Shown here in pieces: positions 16,738 through 24,831 of a DNA stretch of 64,000 nt (positions are counted from its first letter, which is position 1; each line of letters starts with the position of its first letter). The stretch comes from Pseudomonas sp. ADAK13 (GTDB taxonomy: Bacteria; Pseudomonadota; Gammaproteobacteria; Pseudomonadales; Pseudomonadaceae), in contig NZ_CP052860.1 in the NCBI RefSeq assembly GCF_012935715.1, positions 5,084,001 to 5,148,000 of the forward strand, given 5' to 3'. The position numbers and the translations under genes are program-made. Below the pieces are notes generated by a model, which saw nothing but the letters and a program-made list of their open reading frames with translations, searched no databases and had not been told where the DNA came from.

Positions 16738-17445
16738 ATGACCGCACAGATGCCGATCACGCCGACGCCAGTAAAAACCAGGCCGCCGCTGCGTCCATTG
16801 AAGTGGGGCGTTGGCCTGTTGCTGGGCGCCGTTGCCGCCTGGTTTCTCTGGCAGTGGGCCAATGACATGAGTGGCGTGCGCCGGGAAGCGCCCAAGGTGC
16901 CGACGATTATCCCGTTGCCGCCACCACCGCCACCGCCGCCGGAAAAACCCAAGGAGCCCGAGCCCGAGGTGCAGGAAAAAATCCCGGAGCCGGAACCCAC
17001 ACCGACCCCGGACGAGGTCAAGCCCGAGGAAGAAGCACCGCCTTCACCGGCGGACGACCTGGCCAACCCGATGCAGATCGACGGCGACGCGCAGGCGGGT
17101 ACCGACGGTTTCAACATCGGCGCCGGCAAGGGCGGCGGCATGGCCGGTTCCGGTGGCGGCGGCCTGGGCACCGGCACGTTCAAGCAGTACCTGGCCGGTG
17201 TATTCCAGCGCCTGCTGCGGGAAGACCCGGAGCTGCGCAAGAAGGCCTACACGCTGCAGGCCGACCTGTGGCTGAGCGCCGACGGCGAGGTGACCCGCGT
17301 GGAGCTGGCCAAGTCCAGCGGCGACGCCGAGACCGACGCCCAGGTGCTGGCCGCCTTGCGTGCCACGCCGCGCCTGAAGGAACGCACACCCGCGTCGCTG
17401 ACCCTGCCGGTACGCCTGTCTCTCAAGGGGCGGCGCCCGGATTGA
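16738..17445 (+). CDS. TonB-like energy-transducing protein
   Basis: A 235-residue protein: short cytoplasmic N-terminus, one membrane segment (~residues 22-40, WGVGLLLGAVAAWFLWQW), a proline-rich linker (PPPPPPPPEKPKEPEPEVQ) that could span the periplasm, a Gly-rich segment (GAGKGGGMAGSGGGGLG), and a C-terminal TonB/TolA-type domain (LWLSADGEVTRVELAKSSGDAETDAQVLAALRA). Three bases after the ExbD stop. In this locus there is no TonB-dependent receptor, so the outer-membrane partner of this TonB may be the porin or TpsB (inference). Confidence 0.88.
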   Translation: MTAQMPITPTPVKTRPPLRPLKWGVGLLLGAVAAWFLWQWANDMSGVRREAPKVPTIIPLPPPPPPPPEKPKEPEPEVQEKIPEPEPTPTPDEVKPEEEAPPSPADDLANPMQIDGDAQAGTDGFNIGAGKGGGMAGSGGGGLGTGTFKQYLAGVFQRLLREDPELRKKAYTLQADLWLSADGEVTRVELAKSSGDAETDAQVLAALRATPRLKERTPASLTLPVRLSLKGRRPD

Positions 17446-17486
17446 TCGAACCCTTTTTTGCAGTTTTCTACAGGAGTTGTGTGCAG

Positions 17487-19190
17487 ATGATTTCCCACGT
17501 GAATCGATTGACCCTGGCGGTCGGCATGGTCGTTGCGACCCTGGTCGGCCAGGCGACGGCAGCCACTGCCGCACCTTCGGAAAACGCCACGGTCAACCTG
17601 ATCCGCCTGCTGGTGCAGCAAGGTGTGCTCAAGCAGGAACAGGCCGACGGGTTGATCGCCCAGGCCGAGAAAGAAGCCCAGCAAGCCCGCCAGGCCAACG
17701 CGGCCACAGGGGTGGCGGCGACCGGCCCGGCAGCCGCCCCTGGCGATGTGCGGGTGCAATACGTGCCGGCAGCGGTGCGCGATCAGATTCGCGACCAGGT
17801 CAAGGCCGAGGTCATGGCCACCGCCAAACAGGAAAACTGGGCCCAGCCCAACACCTTTCCGGACTGGGTCTCGCGCATCAGCTTCGACGGCGACATTCGC
17901 CTGCGGGATGAGTCGCGCTACTTCTCGGGCAACAACAGCAATGAAATCGTCGATTACGCCAAGCTCAACCAAAGCGGGCCCTACGACGTCAACAAGAACA
18001 CCAACACCCAATTGCCGCCGTTGCTCAACACCCGCGAGGACCGCGAAAACCTGTTCCGCCTGCGCGCGCGCCTGGGCATGAAGGCCGTGATCTCGCCCGA
18101 CTGGACCGCCGGCATCCGCCTGGGCACCGGCAACGACAACAACCCGGTGTCCACCACCCAGACGCTGGGCGGCGGCTTTGGCAAGAAAGACATCTGGCTC
18201 GACCAGGGCTACCTCACCTGGAAGACCACCGACTACATGACCCTGACGGCGGGGCGCTTCGCCAACCCGTTCTACTCCACCGACATGATGTATTCCGGCG
18301 ACCTCAATTTCGACGGCGTGGCGGCGATCTTCAACCACAAACTCAACAGCGACTGGGGCCTGTTCGGCACCCTCGGTGCATTCCCGGTGGAGTACAGCCC
18401 CGACACGGCCACCACCAACGGTTTCGACAAGGACGAGAGCGAAAACAAATGGATGTTCGGCGGGCAGATCGGCGCCGACTGGAAGATCAACCGCAGCAAC
18501 AGCCTGAAAGGCTCGATGGCCTACTACCACTTTGGCGACATCCAGGGCGAACGCTCCAGCCCTTGCTCGCCGTGGTCCGGCCAGCCGGCCTGTGACACCG
18601 ACGGCACACGCCTGGCGTTTATGCAAAAGGGCAACAGCGTGTTCCTGCTGCGTGACATCGCCCCCAACCCGGCAACGCCCGGCCTGACCCCGCAACCGCA
18701 ATTCGTCGGCCTGGCCTCCAAGTTCAACGTGCTGGACCTCAACCTGGCGTGGGACAGCGAACTGCCGGAAGACCTCAAGCTGCGCAGCCAGACCAACTTC
18801 ATCCACAACCTGGCCTACGACAAGGGCGAGATGCTCAAGCGCAGCGAAGGCCAGATCGTCAACAACATCAACAGCGATGGCCAGTTTGAAAGTGGCGGCA
18901 ACGCGTTGCTCGTGCAGTTCACCCTCGGCAGTGCGCTGGAGATGCGCAGGAAGGGCGACTGGAACGTGCTGGCGGGCTACAAGTACATCCAGCCGGACGC
19001 CTTGCCGGACGGCTTCAACGACTCCTCCTTCCACCTCGGCGGCACCAACGCCAAGGGCTATTTCATCGGCGCCAATTACGGCCTCGACAAGAACATCTAT
19101 GCCAGCGCCCGTTGGCTCAGCGCCTCCGAAGTGTATGGCGCGCCGTTTGAAGTGGATGTCATGCAACTGGAACTCAACACGCGCTTCTGA
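17487..19190 (+). CDS. Putative outer-membrane porin
   Basis: A 567-residue protein: signal peptide (ending GQATA/A), a short coiled-coil or SLH-like periplasmic segment (ENATVNLIRLLVQQG...AEKEAQQARQ), then a long stretch of alternating amphipathic strands typical of a 'putative porin' (Porin_5-like) barrel, ending with a C-terminal Phe (ELNTRF). The start ATG has AGGAG ten bases upstream; a GTG six bases earlier is an alternative. A much longer upstream frame overlaps the TonB gene and is rejected. Located 41 bases after the TonB-like gene, so probably co-transcribed. Confidence 0.82.
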   Translation: MISHVNRLTLAVGMVVATLVGQATAATAAPSENATVNLIRLLVQQGVLKQEQADGLIAQAEKEAQQARQANAATGVAATGPAAAPGDVRVQYVPAAVRDQIRDQVKAEVMATAKQENWAQPNTFPDWVSRISFDGDIRLRDESRYFSGNNSNEIVDYAKLNQSGPYDVNKNTNTQLPPLLNTREDRENLFRLRARLGMKAVISPDWTAGIRLGTGNDNNPVSTTQTLGGGFGKKDIWLDQGYLTWKTTDYMTLTAGRFANPFYSTDMMYSGDLNFDGVAAIFNHKLNSDWGLFGTLGAFPVEYSPDTATTNGFDKDESENKWMFGGQIGADWKINRSNSLKGSMAYYHFGDIQGERSSPCSPWSGQPACDTDGTRLAFMQKGNSVFLLRDIAPNPATPGLTPQPQFVGLASKFNVLDLNLAWDSELPEDLKLRSQTNFIHNLAYDKGEMLKRSEGQIVNNINSDGQFESGGNALLVQFTLGSALEMRRKGDWNVLAGYKYIQPDALPDGFNDSSFHLGGTNAKGYFIGANYGLDKNIYASARWLSASEVYGAPFEVDVMQLELNTRF

Positions 19191-19207
19191 TGCGCCGGAG
19201 AAAGCTC

Positions 19208-19834
19208 ATGAACACGCGAATTTGCGGCCTGCTGTTGCTGCTGATTACCACCGGCGCTTCGGCTGAAGGCATGGAAGAGCGCCTGCGCACCCAACTGCGC
19301 AGCACCACCCAGCAGTTGCAGGCGCTGCAAAGCGAACAGGCCCAGGCCAGTGCCGCGCGCATCGCTGCCGAAACCCAGGCCAAACAGGCCCAGGCGCAGA
19401 TCAAGCAACTGACCGCCGAGCTGGAAAAGACCCGTGGCGTGGCCGAGCAACTGGTGGGCCAGCAACAGAACCTGCACAGCCAGGCCCAGGCTCAGGTGGC
19501 GGCCAGCAACGAGCAAGTCGGCAAGTTCAAGAAGGCCTACGAAGACCTGCTGGTGATCGCCCGTGGCAAAGAGACCGAGCGCGCACGTTTGCAGGCGCAA
19601 CTCACGGAACGTGACACACAAGTGCAGCAATGTTCAGTCAAGAATCAACAGATGTACGGCGTGGCCCAGCAGTTGCTGACGGCCTACGAAAAAATCGACG
19701 TGGCCGACGTGATGAGCATCCGCCAACCGTTCGCCAGCAGCACCCGGGTCAAGTTCGAGGAACTCGCCCAGGGTTTTGGTGATGGTCTTTACCTTAATCG
19801 GTTCGATGCTCCACAGACCGTCACTAATCATTGA
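19208..19834 (+). CDS. Periplasmic coiled-coil protein
   Basis: A 208-residue protein with a signal peptide (MNTRICGLLLLLITTGASA) and a long Ala/Gln-rich heptad-like region (about residues 20-135), followed by a C-terminal segment with one Cys (VQQCSVKN) and no recognisable domain. GGAG lies seven bases before the ATG. It sits in the middle of the TPS/Ton gene run; role unknown, perhaps a periplasmic spacer between inner-membrane motor and outer-membrane partners (inference). Confidence 0.75.
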   Translation: MNTRICGLLLLLITTGASAEGMEERLRTQLRSTTQQLQALQSEQAQASAARIAAETQAKQAQAQIKQLTAELEKTRGVAEQLVGQQQNLHSQAQAQVAASNEQVGKFKKAYEDLLVIARGKETERARLQAQLTERDTQVQQCSVKNQQMYGVAQQLLTAYEKIDVADVMSIRQPFASSTRVKFEELAQGFGDGLYLNRFDAPQTVTNH

Positions 19835-19854
19835 TCAACAAGGAAGAGACCACT

Positions 19855-20343
19855 ATGAACGACGTACAACTGATCACCAGCGTTACCCCGCAGGCCTTGA
19901 CCGAGCTGCTGCAGGAAGCCGGCTACCGGGTCAACCAGACCGAGCAGAACGGCATCGTGCAATTGCTCAGCGCCAGCCAGGGCATCGGCTTTGCCGTGCG
20001 CTTTGGCAACCCGGCGGTGGAGCAGGGCAGCTATGTGGATTTCACTTACAGCTGCGCGCTGCGGGTGCAGGGCGAATTGCCGGACGGCCTGGCGCAAGTG
20101 TGGAACGCCTCCCGCCGCTTTGCGCGGCTGTCGTTGCAGGGTGAATTCCTGCTGATGGAGATGGATGTGGTGGCGGCCGGCGTGGGTACCCCGTACCTGC
20201 GCAACCAGCTGGAATTGTGGGACCGCCTGCTGCAGGAATTTATCGTCTACCTGCGTGAATACAGCCAGCAAGCGGCCCAGCTTCAGGCCCAGGCCGCAGC
20301 CGCGCCGGCTGTCGACGCGCGCGAAGAGGCGCCTGCCCTGTGA
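19855..20343 (+). CDS. YbjN-domain-like protein
   Basis: A 162-residue cytoplasmic-looking protein. The pattern LTELLQEAGYRVNQTEQNGIVQLLSA...FAVRFGNP resembles YbjN/type III secretion chaperone-like folds, which bind peptide segments. The start follows AAGGAAGAG. It overlaps the next gene by four bases (GTGA), so translation is likely coupled. A chaperone role for the secreted or membrane proteins of this locus is inference. Confidence 0.72.
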   Translation: MNDVQLITSVTPQALTELLQEAGYRVNQTEQNGIVQLLSASQGIGFAVRFGNPAVEQGSYVDFTYSCALRVQGELPDGLAQVWNASRRFARLSLQGEFLLMEMDVVAAGVGTPYLRNQLELWDRLLQEFIVYLREYSQQAAQLQAQAAAAPAVDAREEAPAL

Positions 20344-21275
20344 AGAAACCAACCCTTGTGGTCGGCGCCGGCGCCCTGGTGGTGCTGGCGGTCGCGGTGG
20401 GGTTGAGCCTGCGACCGGGCAGTGACCCGGTCGCAGCCCAGCAGCCGGCGCCGGTGGCCGTGAAAGACGGGCCGGCAGTGGCTCGCCTGGGCAACCAGCA
20501 GATCGACCTGCTTGAACTCAAGACGGTGCTGGCGGCGCTGCCGGTGGAAACCCGCGAGCAATTGCGCGGCAACCGTGGCGCCCTGGAAACCTGGCTGCGT
20601 TCGCGCCTGGCGCAAAAGGCCGTGCTTGAACAGGCCGACGCCCAGGGCTGGCGCCAGCGCCCGGAAGTAGAGCAGCAGACCCGTGCCGCCACCGAGCAGA
20701 TCGTGTTTCGCGACTACATGCTGTCGGTCAGCCAGGTACCGGCCGACTACCCCAGCGCGGCCGAGTTGCAGCAAGCCTATGACAGCGGCAAGGCGCAGTG
20801 GGTGACGCCGCCGTTGTACCGGGTGAGCCAGATCTTCCTCGCCGCCAGCGACCCGCAAACCCTCGACACCGTACGCCGCCAGGCGCAGGAATTGAGCCGC
20901 CGGGCCCAGGCTGCGCCGGGTGAGTTTGCGGCGTTGGCCAGCCAATACTCCCAGGACCCCGACAGTGCCAAACGCGGTGGTGATTCGGGGATGCAACCGT
21001 TGCAGCAACTGGTGCCCGAGATGCGTGGCGTGGTGGCGCGGCTCAAGACCGGCGCGGTGTCGGAGCCGGTGCAGAGTGCGGCGGGGTTCCACGTGCTCAA
21101 ACTCACCGGGCAACAACCGGCGCGCACCGCGACGCTGGATGAATTGCGTGAGCGCCTGACCGAGGCCCTGCGTGCCCAGCGTCAGGAGCAAATTGCCAAG
21201 GCCTACCTCGAAGGCATGCTTAACACCGCCACCTTGAGTATCGATGGCGCCGAGCTGAACAAGGTGCTGGAGTAA
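20340..21275 (+). CDS. Periplasmic PpiC/SurA-like peptidyl-prolyl isomerase
   Basis: A 311-residue protein starting at GTG (overlapping the previous stop), with an N-terminal membrane anchor (LVVGAGALVVLAVAVGLSL), a SurA-type N-terminal helical domain, and a parvulin domain (YRVSQIFLAAS...FAALASQYSQDPDSAKRGGDSGMQ...VQSAAGFHVLKLTG). The family catalyses cis-trans prolyl isomerisation and assists outer-membrane protein folding. Its position at the end of the TPS/Ton/porin run suggests it helps fold TpsB, the porin or the exported TpsA in the periplasm. Confidence 0.87.
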   Translation: MKKPTLVVGAGALVVLAVAVGLSLRPGSDPVAAQQPAPVAVKDGPAVARLGNQQIDLLELKTVLAALPVETREQLRGNRGALETWLRSRLAQKAVLEQADAQGWRQRPEVEQQTRAATEQIVFRDYMLSVSQVPADYPSAAELQQAYDSGKAQWVTPPLYRVSQIFLAASDPQTLDTVRRQAQELSRRAQAAPGEFAALASQYSQDPDSAKRGGDSGMQPLQQLVPEMRGVVARLKTGAVSEPVQSAAGFHVLKLTGQQPARTATLDELRERLTEALRAQRQEQIAKAYLEGMLNTATLSIDGAELNKVLE

Positions 21276-21326
21276 AAACGTCTCACCGCATTGGATGCAC
21301 AGTACCCACAAGACAGGGAGTCTCCC

Positions 21327-22304
21327 ATGGTATTTCTTGACCCGGTTGTACCCCACGGCACCACGCCTTATCGCGGGCTGACGGAGTCCCGCGAGGCCTG
21401 GCTGGCGCTGGCCGCCACCATCGAGCCCGAGGTGGCGCAGTACTTCCTGATCAGCGCACGTTGTGGCTGTTTCATGCAGGCCGCCCGCAGCCTCAACATC
21501 AAGGCCACACAGTTGCGCAAGCGCCTGGCTCAACTGGAAGAGCAACTGCGCCGCTCGCTGTTCAGCTATCAGGGCAATGTCCTGGCCCTCAGTCGTGAAG
21601 GGCAGCAGTTGCAGGCGCAGCTGATTGCCCTGGCCCATGAACGACGCCTGCCGGTGCTGGAGCAACCGCTGATTCGGCTGGCGGTGGCCGAGTCGATCCT
21701 GCATGACATTTTGGGACGCGACCTGATTGCCCTGTTGCGGCGCAATGCGAGTGTGCGGCTGGAGATCATTTCCATCGACAGTGATTTGGCGTTGCAGGCA
21801 CTGGAGGCCGATGTGGTGGTGTGGTTGTCGGGGATGGAGTCGCCGGGGGCCGGGCCGAGCTTTGCCATTAGTGCGCCCGAGGTGTTGGCGCGGTTGGATT
21901 ATTCGCCGCACATTGCCAAGCGTTATTCACGGTTGGCGGTGCGGCCTGACAGTATCGAGGACCTGGCGGATTACATGCTGGTGCAGTGGCAGCCGGATCG
22001 GCAGGTGGAGGCGTTGCGGCCCTGGAACAGCCTGGTGGAGCAGCGGTTGGCGGGGGTGGTGCAGGTGCAGGCTTATCCGTTGATGCTGGAGATGATTCGG
22101 TGCAGTGCGTGTATTGGGTTGTTGCCGCGGTATATGGGGTGTTTTGATCGTGGGTTGACGGCGTTGGATGGGGTGTTTTTGGAGGGGATGCAGCGGCAGG
22201 TCTGGATGGGGGTGAATGCTGAGGTGCGGCATCCGCAGGAGGTGGGGTGGGTGGTGGAGATGATTCGGAATACGTTTCGGGAGAGGGGGGAGTGGTTTGA
22301 TTGA
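21327..22304 (+). CDS. LysR-like transcriptional regulator
   Basis: A 325-residue protein. An unusual ~30-residue extension precedes a LysR-type helix-turn-helix (YFLISARCGCFMQAARSLNIKATQLRKRLAQLEEQL), followed by a LysR substrate-binding-like domain (IRLAVAESILHDIL...YMLVQW). Start chosen at the ATG behind GGGAG (six-base spacing). It ends the TPS/Ton run 51 bases after the isomerase and is likely its regulator. The 3' third is notably G-rich with GGG/TTG codons, unlike the rest of the operon, similar to the composition change at the end of the Lrp gene next to the other foldback element. Confidence 0.8.
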   Translation: MVFLDPVVPHGTTPYRGLTESREAWLALAATIEPEVAQYFLISARCGCFMQAARSLNIKATQLRKRLAQLEEQLRRSLFSYQGNVLALSREGQQLQAQLIALAHERRLPVLEQPLIRLAVAESILHDILGRDLIALLRRNASVRLEIISIDSDLALQALEADVVVWLSGMESPGAGPSFAISAPEVLARLDYSPHIAKRYSRLAVRPDSIEDLADYMLVQWQPDRQVEALRPWNSLVEQRLAGVVQVQAYPLMLEMIRCSACIGLLPRYMGCFDRGLTALDGVFLEGMQRQVWMGVNAEVRHPQEVGWVVEMIRNTFRERGEWFD

Positions 22305-22690
22305 TTGTGTACATATCCATTTTTTCGGTAACGGCCACCTATGGTTTCGCTCTTACAGCGAGTCACTTTGGAAAAGCCCCAAAGTAACCAAAGGGCTCTG
22401 CCCCGCCTGTCGGCACCTCGCCTAGGCTCGGTGTTCCCTCACTCCGGCATTGCTCCGCGGGCCGCCGCGACGGGGCGTCCCTGCCCCGTCGCGGCTAAAC
22501 CGGCGTCCTGCCGGTTTACCCGCTCCTCAATCCCTGCGTTCGGCCTCGGGCTTATTGGGGCAGTCAGATCAAGATCAAAAGCAAAAGCACAGCGGCCTAC
22601 AGGCCGGCTTGAGTGGTAGAAGCCAGATCAAAAGCCACAGCAAAAGCCAAAGCGAAAACCAAATCTGAAACGGATGCAGCTCTGCTTTTC

Positions 22691-22777
22691 TGTGGGAGCT
22701 GGCTTGCCTGCGATGGCATCACCTCGGTGTGTCTGATGTACCGAGTTGTCTGCATCGCAGGCAAGCCAGCTCCCACA
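22691..22777. repeat. REPIN in element B
   Basis: TGTGGGAGCTGGCTTGCCTG ... CAGGCAAGCCAGCTCCCACA, same pair as in copy A with a different central spacer. The IS lies a few bases to its right. Confidence 0.9.
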
Positions 22778-22790
22778 TTTGACCGTGCCC

Positions 22791-24448
22791 CCCGGTGTCA
22801 GGGTAGTTGTCGCGTCCACCGCTTTTTGAACACATTTCGGGGGCGGCAAGAGTATGGTCATGCCTTTCTACTCAGATGAACGTAAAGCCGCACTGCTGAA
22901 AATGATGCTTCCGCCCCTGAGCCTTTCAGCAGCGGAGGTCGCTCGCCGCGAAGGTTGCAGCGATATGTCTCTCCATTATTGGCGCAAACAAGCTGCTGCC
23001 AGAGGAACGCAATTGTCCGACGCTAAACAACCCGCCGAAAATTGGTCAGCCGAATCCAAACTGACGGTCATCATAGAGACCGGTTCGCTGTCGGAACTGG
23101 AGATCGGTGAATATTGCCGAAGAAAAGGTATTTTTCCCGAGCAGATTACCGATTGGCGTAATGCGTTTATCGCCAGTAGCACCCAAAAACCAGCTGCGAA
23201 AACGGCGAGTTCAGGGCAGTCACGGGATGATAAAAAAAGGATCCGTGAGCTTGAGCGCGAACTACGCCGCAAGGATGCGGCGCTGGCCGAGACGGCGGCG
23301 TTACTGGTGCTGAGAAAAAGCTCAATGCCTACTGGGGAGCGACGACGAGGACAACTGACCTTGTTGCCAGAACGGTATTTACTCGTTGGTTGGCTCAATG
23401 AAGCCATCCTGGCGGGCGCCCGCAGGGCGCCTGCTTGTCAGGAGGTAGGCCTTTCACTGAGGACACTGCAACGCTGGAATTTGCCGGAAGAAATCTTGGC
23501 GGATGGGCGCACGACGACGCTCAGGCGGATGCCGAACAACGCACTCAGTGAGCTTGAACGGCAAAGTATCGTGACGCTGTGCAACAGCAAAACCTATGCG
23601 CATCTGCCGCCGAGCCAAATCGTGCCACAGCTGGCTGACGAGGGGCGTTACATGGCCTCGGAGGCGACATTTTATCGCGTACTGCACGCGGCAGGTCAGC
23701 AGCAACATCGCTCGCGTGCCAAGCGGCCGCATCGTCATGAGGCGCCCACGACTTATGCGGCGACCGCCGCCAATCAAGTGTGGTCATGGGACATCACTTA
23801 CTTGCCGTCACCGGTTCGCGGAAAGTTTTACTACCTCTATCTGATCGAGGATATCTACAGCCGGAAGGCGGTGGGTTGGGAAGTTTACGAAGCAGAAAGC
23901 GGTGAAAAAGCAGCCGCGTTGCTGCAACGAAGCGTGACTCAGGAAAAGTGTTGGCTCCAGCCGTTGGTGCTTCACTCGGACAACGGTGCGCCGATGAAAT
24001 CGTTAACGCTACTAACCAAGATGTACGACTTGGGCATCACGCCGTCTCGCGGTAGACCACGGGTCAGTAACGACAACCCGTACTCGGAATCGTTGTTCAG
24101 AACGCTGAAATACTGCCCGCAGTGGCCGCAGGACGGGTTTTCCAGCCTGGATGAGGCGCGTATCTGGGTAAGGAATTTTATGACCTGGTACAACACCGTG
24201 CACCGTCATAGTCGGATCCGCTTCGTGACACCCGCTCAACGTCACGAAGGGAAAGACCGGGAAATCTTGGCTCGCCGAGATGCGGTATACAGGCAAGCCA
24301 GAGAGAGAAGACCGGAAAGATGGTCAGGTGAGACACGCAACTGGAACCCTATCGGGACGGTGTATCTGAACCCTGAAAGGGAGCTGACAGTGGTGATAAA
24401 AGCCGCGTAGTACGACGGTGAACGCGACAACTACCTTGAAAAACGCCG
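22791..24448 (+). mobile_element. IS3-family insertion sequence
   Basis: About 1.66 kb. Near-perfect 20-base inverted repeats GGTAGTTGTCGCGT[C/T]CACCG lie at 22802-22821 and, inverted, at 24416-24435; weaker similarity extends a few bases outward. The hexamer GTGCCC occurs directly outside both ends (22785-22790 and 24449-24454), and joining the flanks restores the sequence found in element A, so it is the probable target duplication; the exact outer boundary is uncertain by several bases. It carries one transposase gene. Confidence 0.85.
22854..24410 (+). CDS. IS3-family transposase (single-frame OrfAB)
   Basis: A 518-residue transposase. The N-terminal half has two helix-turn-helix segments (SLSAAEVARREGCSDMSLHYWRK; SELEIGEYCRRKGIFPEQITDWR) and a coiled-coil (IRELERELRRKDAALAETAALL). 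The C-terminal half is an rve/DDE integrase core with D in QVWSWDITYL, D in VLHSDNGAP and E in SESLFRTLKY, then RHSRIRFVTPAQRH. Most IS3 elements make OrfAB by -1 frameshifting; here OrfA and OrfB are one open frame, although a run of seven A (23232-23238) of the slippery type is present. All catalytic residues are intact, so it may be active. Confidence 0.92.
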   Translation: MVMPFYSDERKAALLKMMLPPLSLSAAEVARREGCSDMSLHYWRKQAAARGTQLSDAKQPAENWSAESKLTVIIETGSLSELEIGEYCRRKGIFPEQITDWRNAFIASSTQKPAAKTASSGQSRDDKKRIRELERELRRKDAALAETAALLVLRKSSMPTGERRRGQLTLLPERYLLVGWLNEAILAGARRAPACQEVGLSLRTLQRWNLPEEILADGRTTTLRRMPNNALSELERQSIVTLCNSKTYAHLPPSQIVPQLADEGRYMASEATFYRVLHAAGQQQHRSRAKRPHRHEAPTTYAATAANQVWSWDITYLPSPVRGKFYYLYLIEDIYSRKAVGWEVYEAESGEKAAALLQRSVTQEKCWLQPLVLHSDNGAPMKSLTLLTKMYDLGITPSRGRPRVSNDNPYSESLFRTLKYCPQWPQDGFSSLDEARIWVRNFMTWYNTVHRHSRIRFVTPAQRHEGKDREILARRDAVYRQARERRPERWSGETRNWNPIGTVYLNPERELTVVIKAA

Positions 24449-24831
24449 GTGCCCGCTGTAGATTTTGATCTTGATGTTGCCTTTGCTTCACACCACTCAA
24501 GCCGGCCTGTAGGCCGCTGTGCTGTTGATCTGCTTTTGATCTTGATCTTAGGCGCCCCGTTAAACCACGCTGGCCGAACGCAGGTAGTACGGAGCGGGTA
24601 AACCGGCAGGACGCCGGTTTAGCCGCGACGGGGCAGGGACGCCCCGTCGCGGCGGCCCGCGTAGTAATGCCGGAGTGAGGGCACACCGAGCCCAAGCGAG
24701 GTGCCGAGTGGTGGGGCAAGAGCCTTTTGGTTACTTTTGGCTGGGCCGGCATTCCGGCTCCTTTCAAAAGTGACCCGCTGTAAGAGCGGAACCAATAGAG
24801 GCCATCACCGAAAAAATGGATATGTCCCCAA

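Larger units (their letters stand above)
22311..24825. repeat. Long foldback intergenic element, copy B (split by an IS)
   Basis: Same architecture as 11247-12070: left arm ~22311-22620, REPIN centre, right arm ~24460-24825. Outer ends ACATATCCATTTTTTCGG and their reverse complement (two mismatches in the 25-base end repeat). Removing the inserted IS leaves about 857 bases. The right end stops seven bases before the alpha/beta hydrolase stop codon. Compared with copy A, the end sequences differ, but each difference is matched on the opposite arm of the same copy. Confidence 0.85.

Noticed and set aside
14498..17445. Locus as a standard TonB-dependent iron uptake system
   Set aside because: No TonB-dependent receptor, sigma/anti-sigma pair or siderophore gene is nearby, and the ExbB part carries a large extra domain.
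17268..19190. A 640-codon frame starting inside the tonB-like gene
   Set aside because: A proper signal peptide and ribosome site begin at 17487; the earlier part is an out-of-frame reading of the tonB gene.
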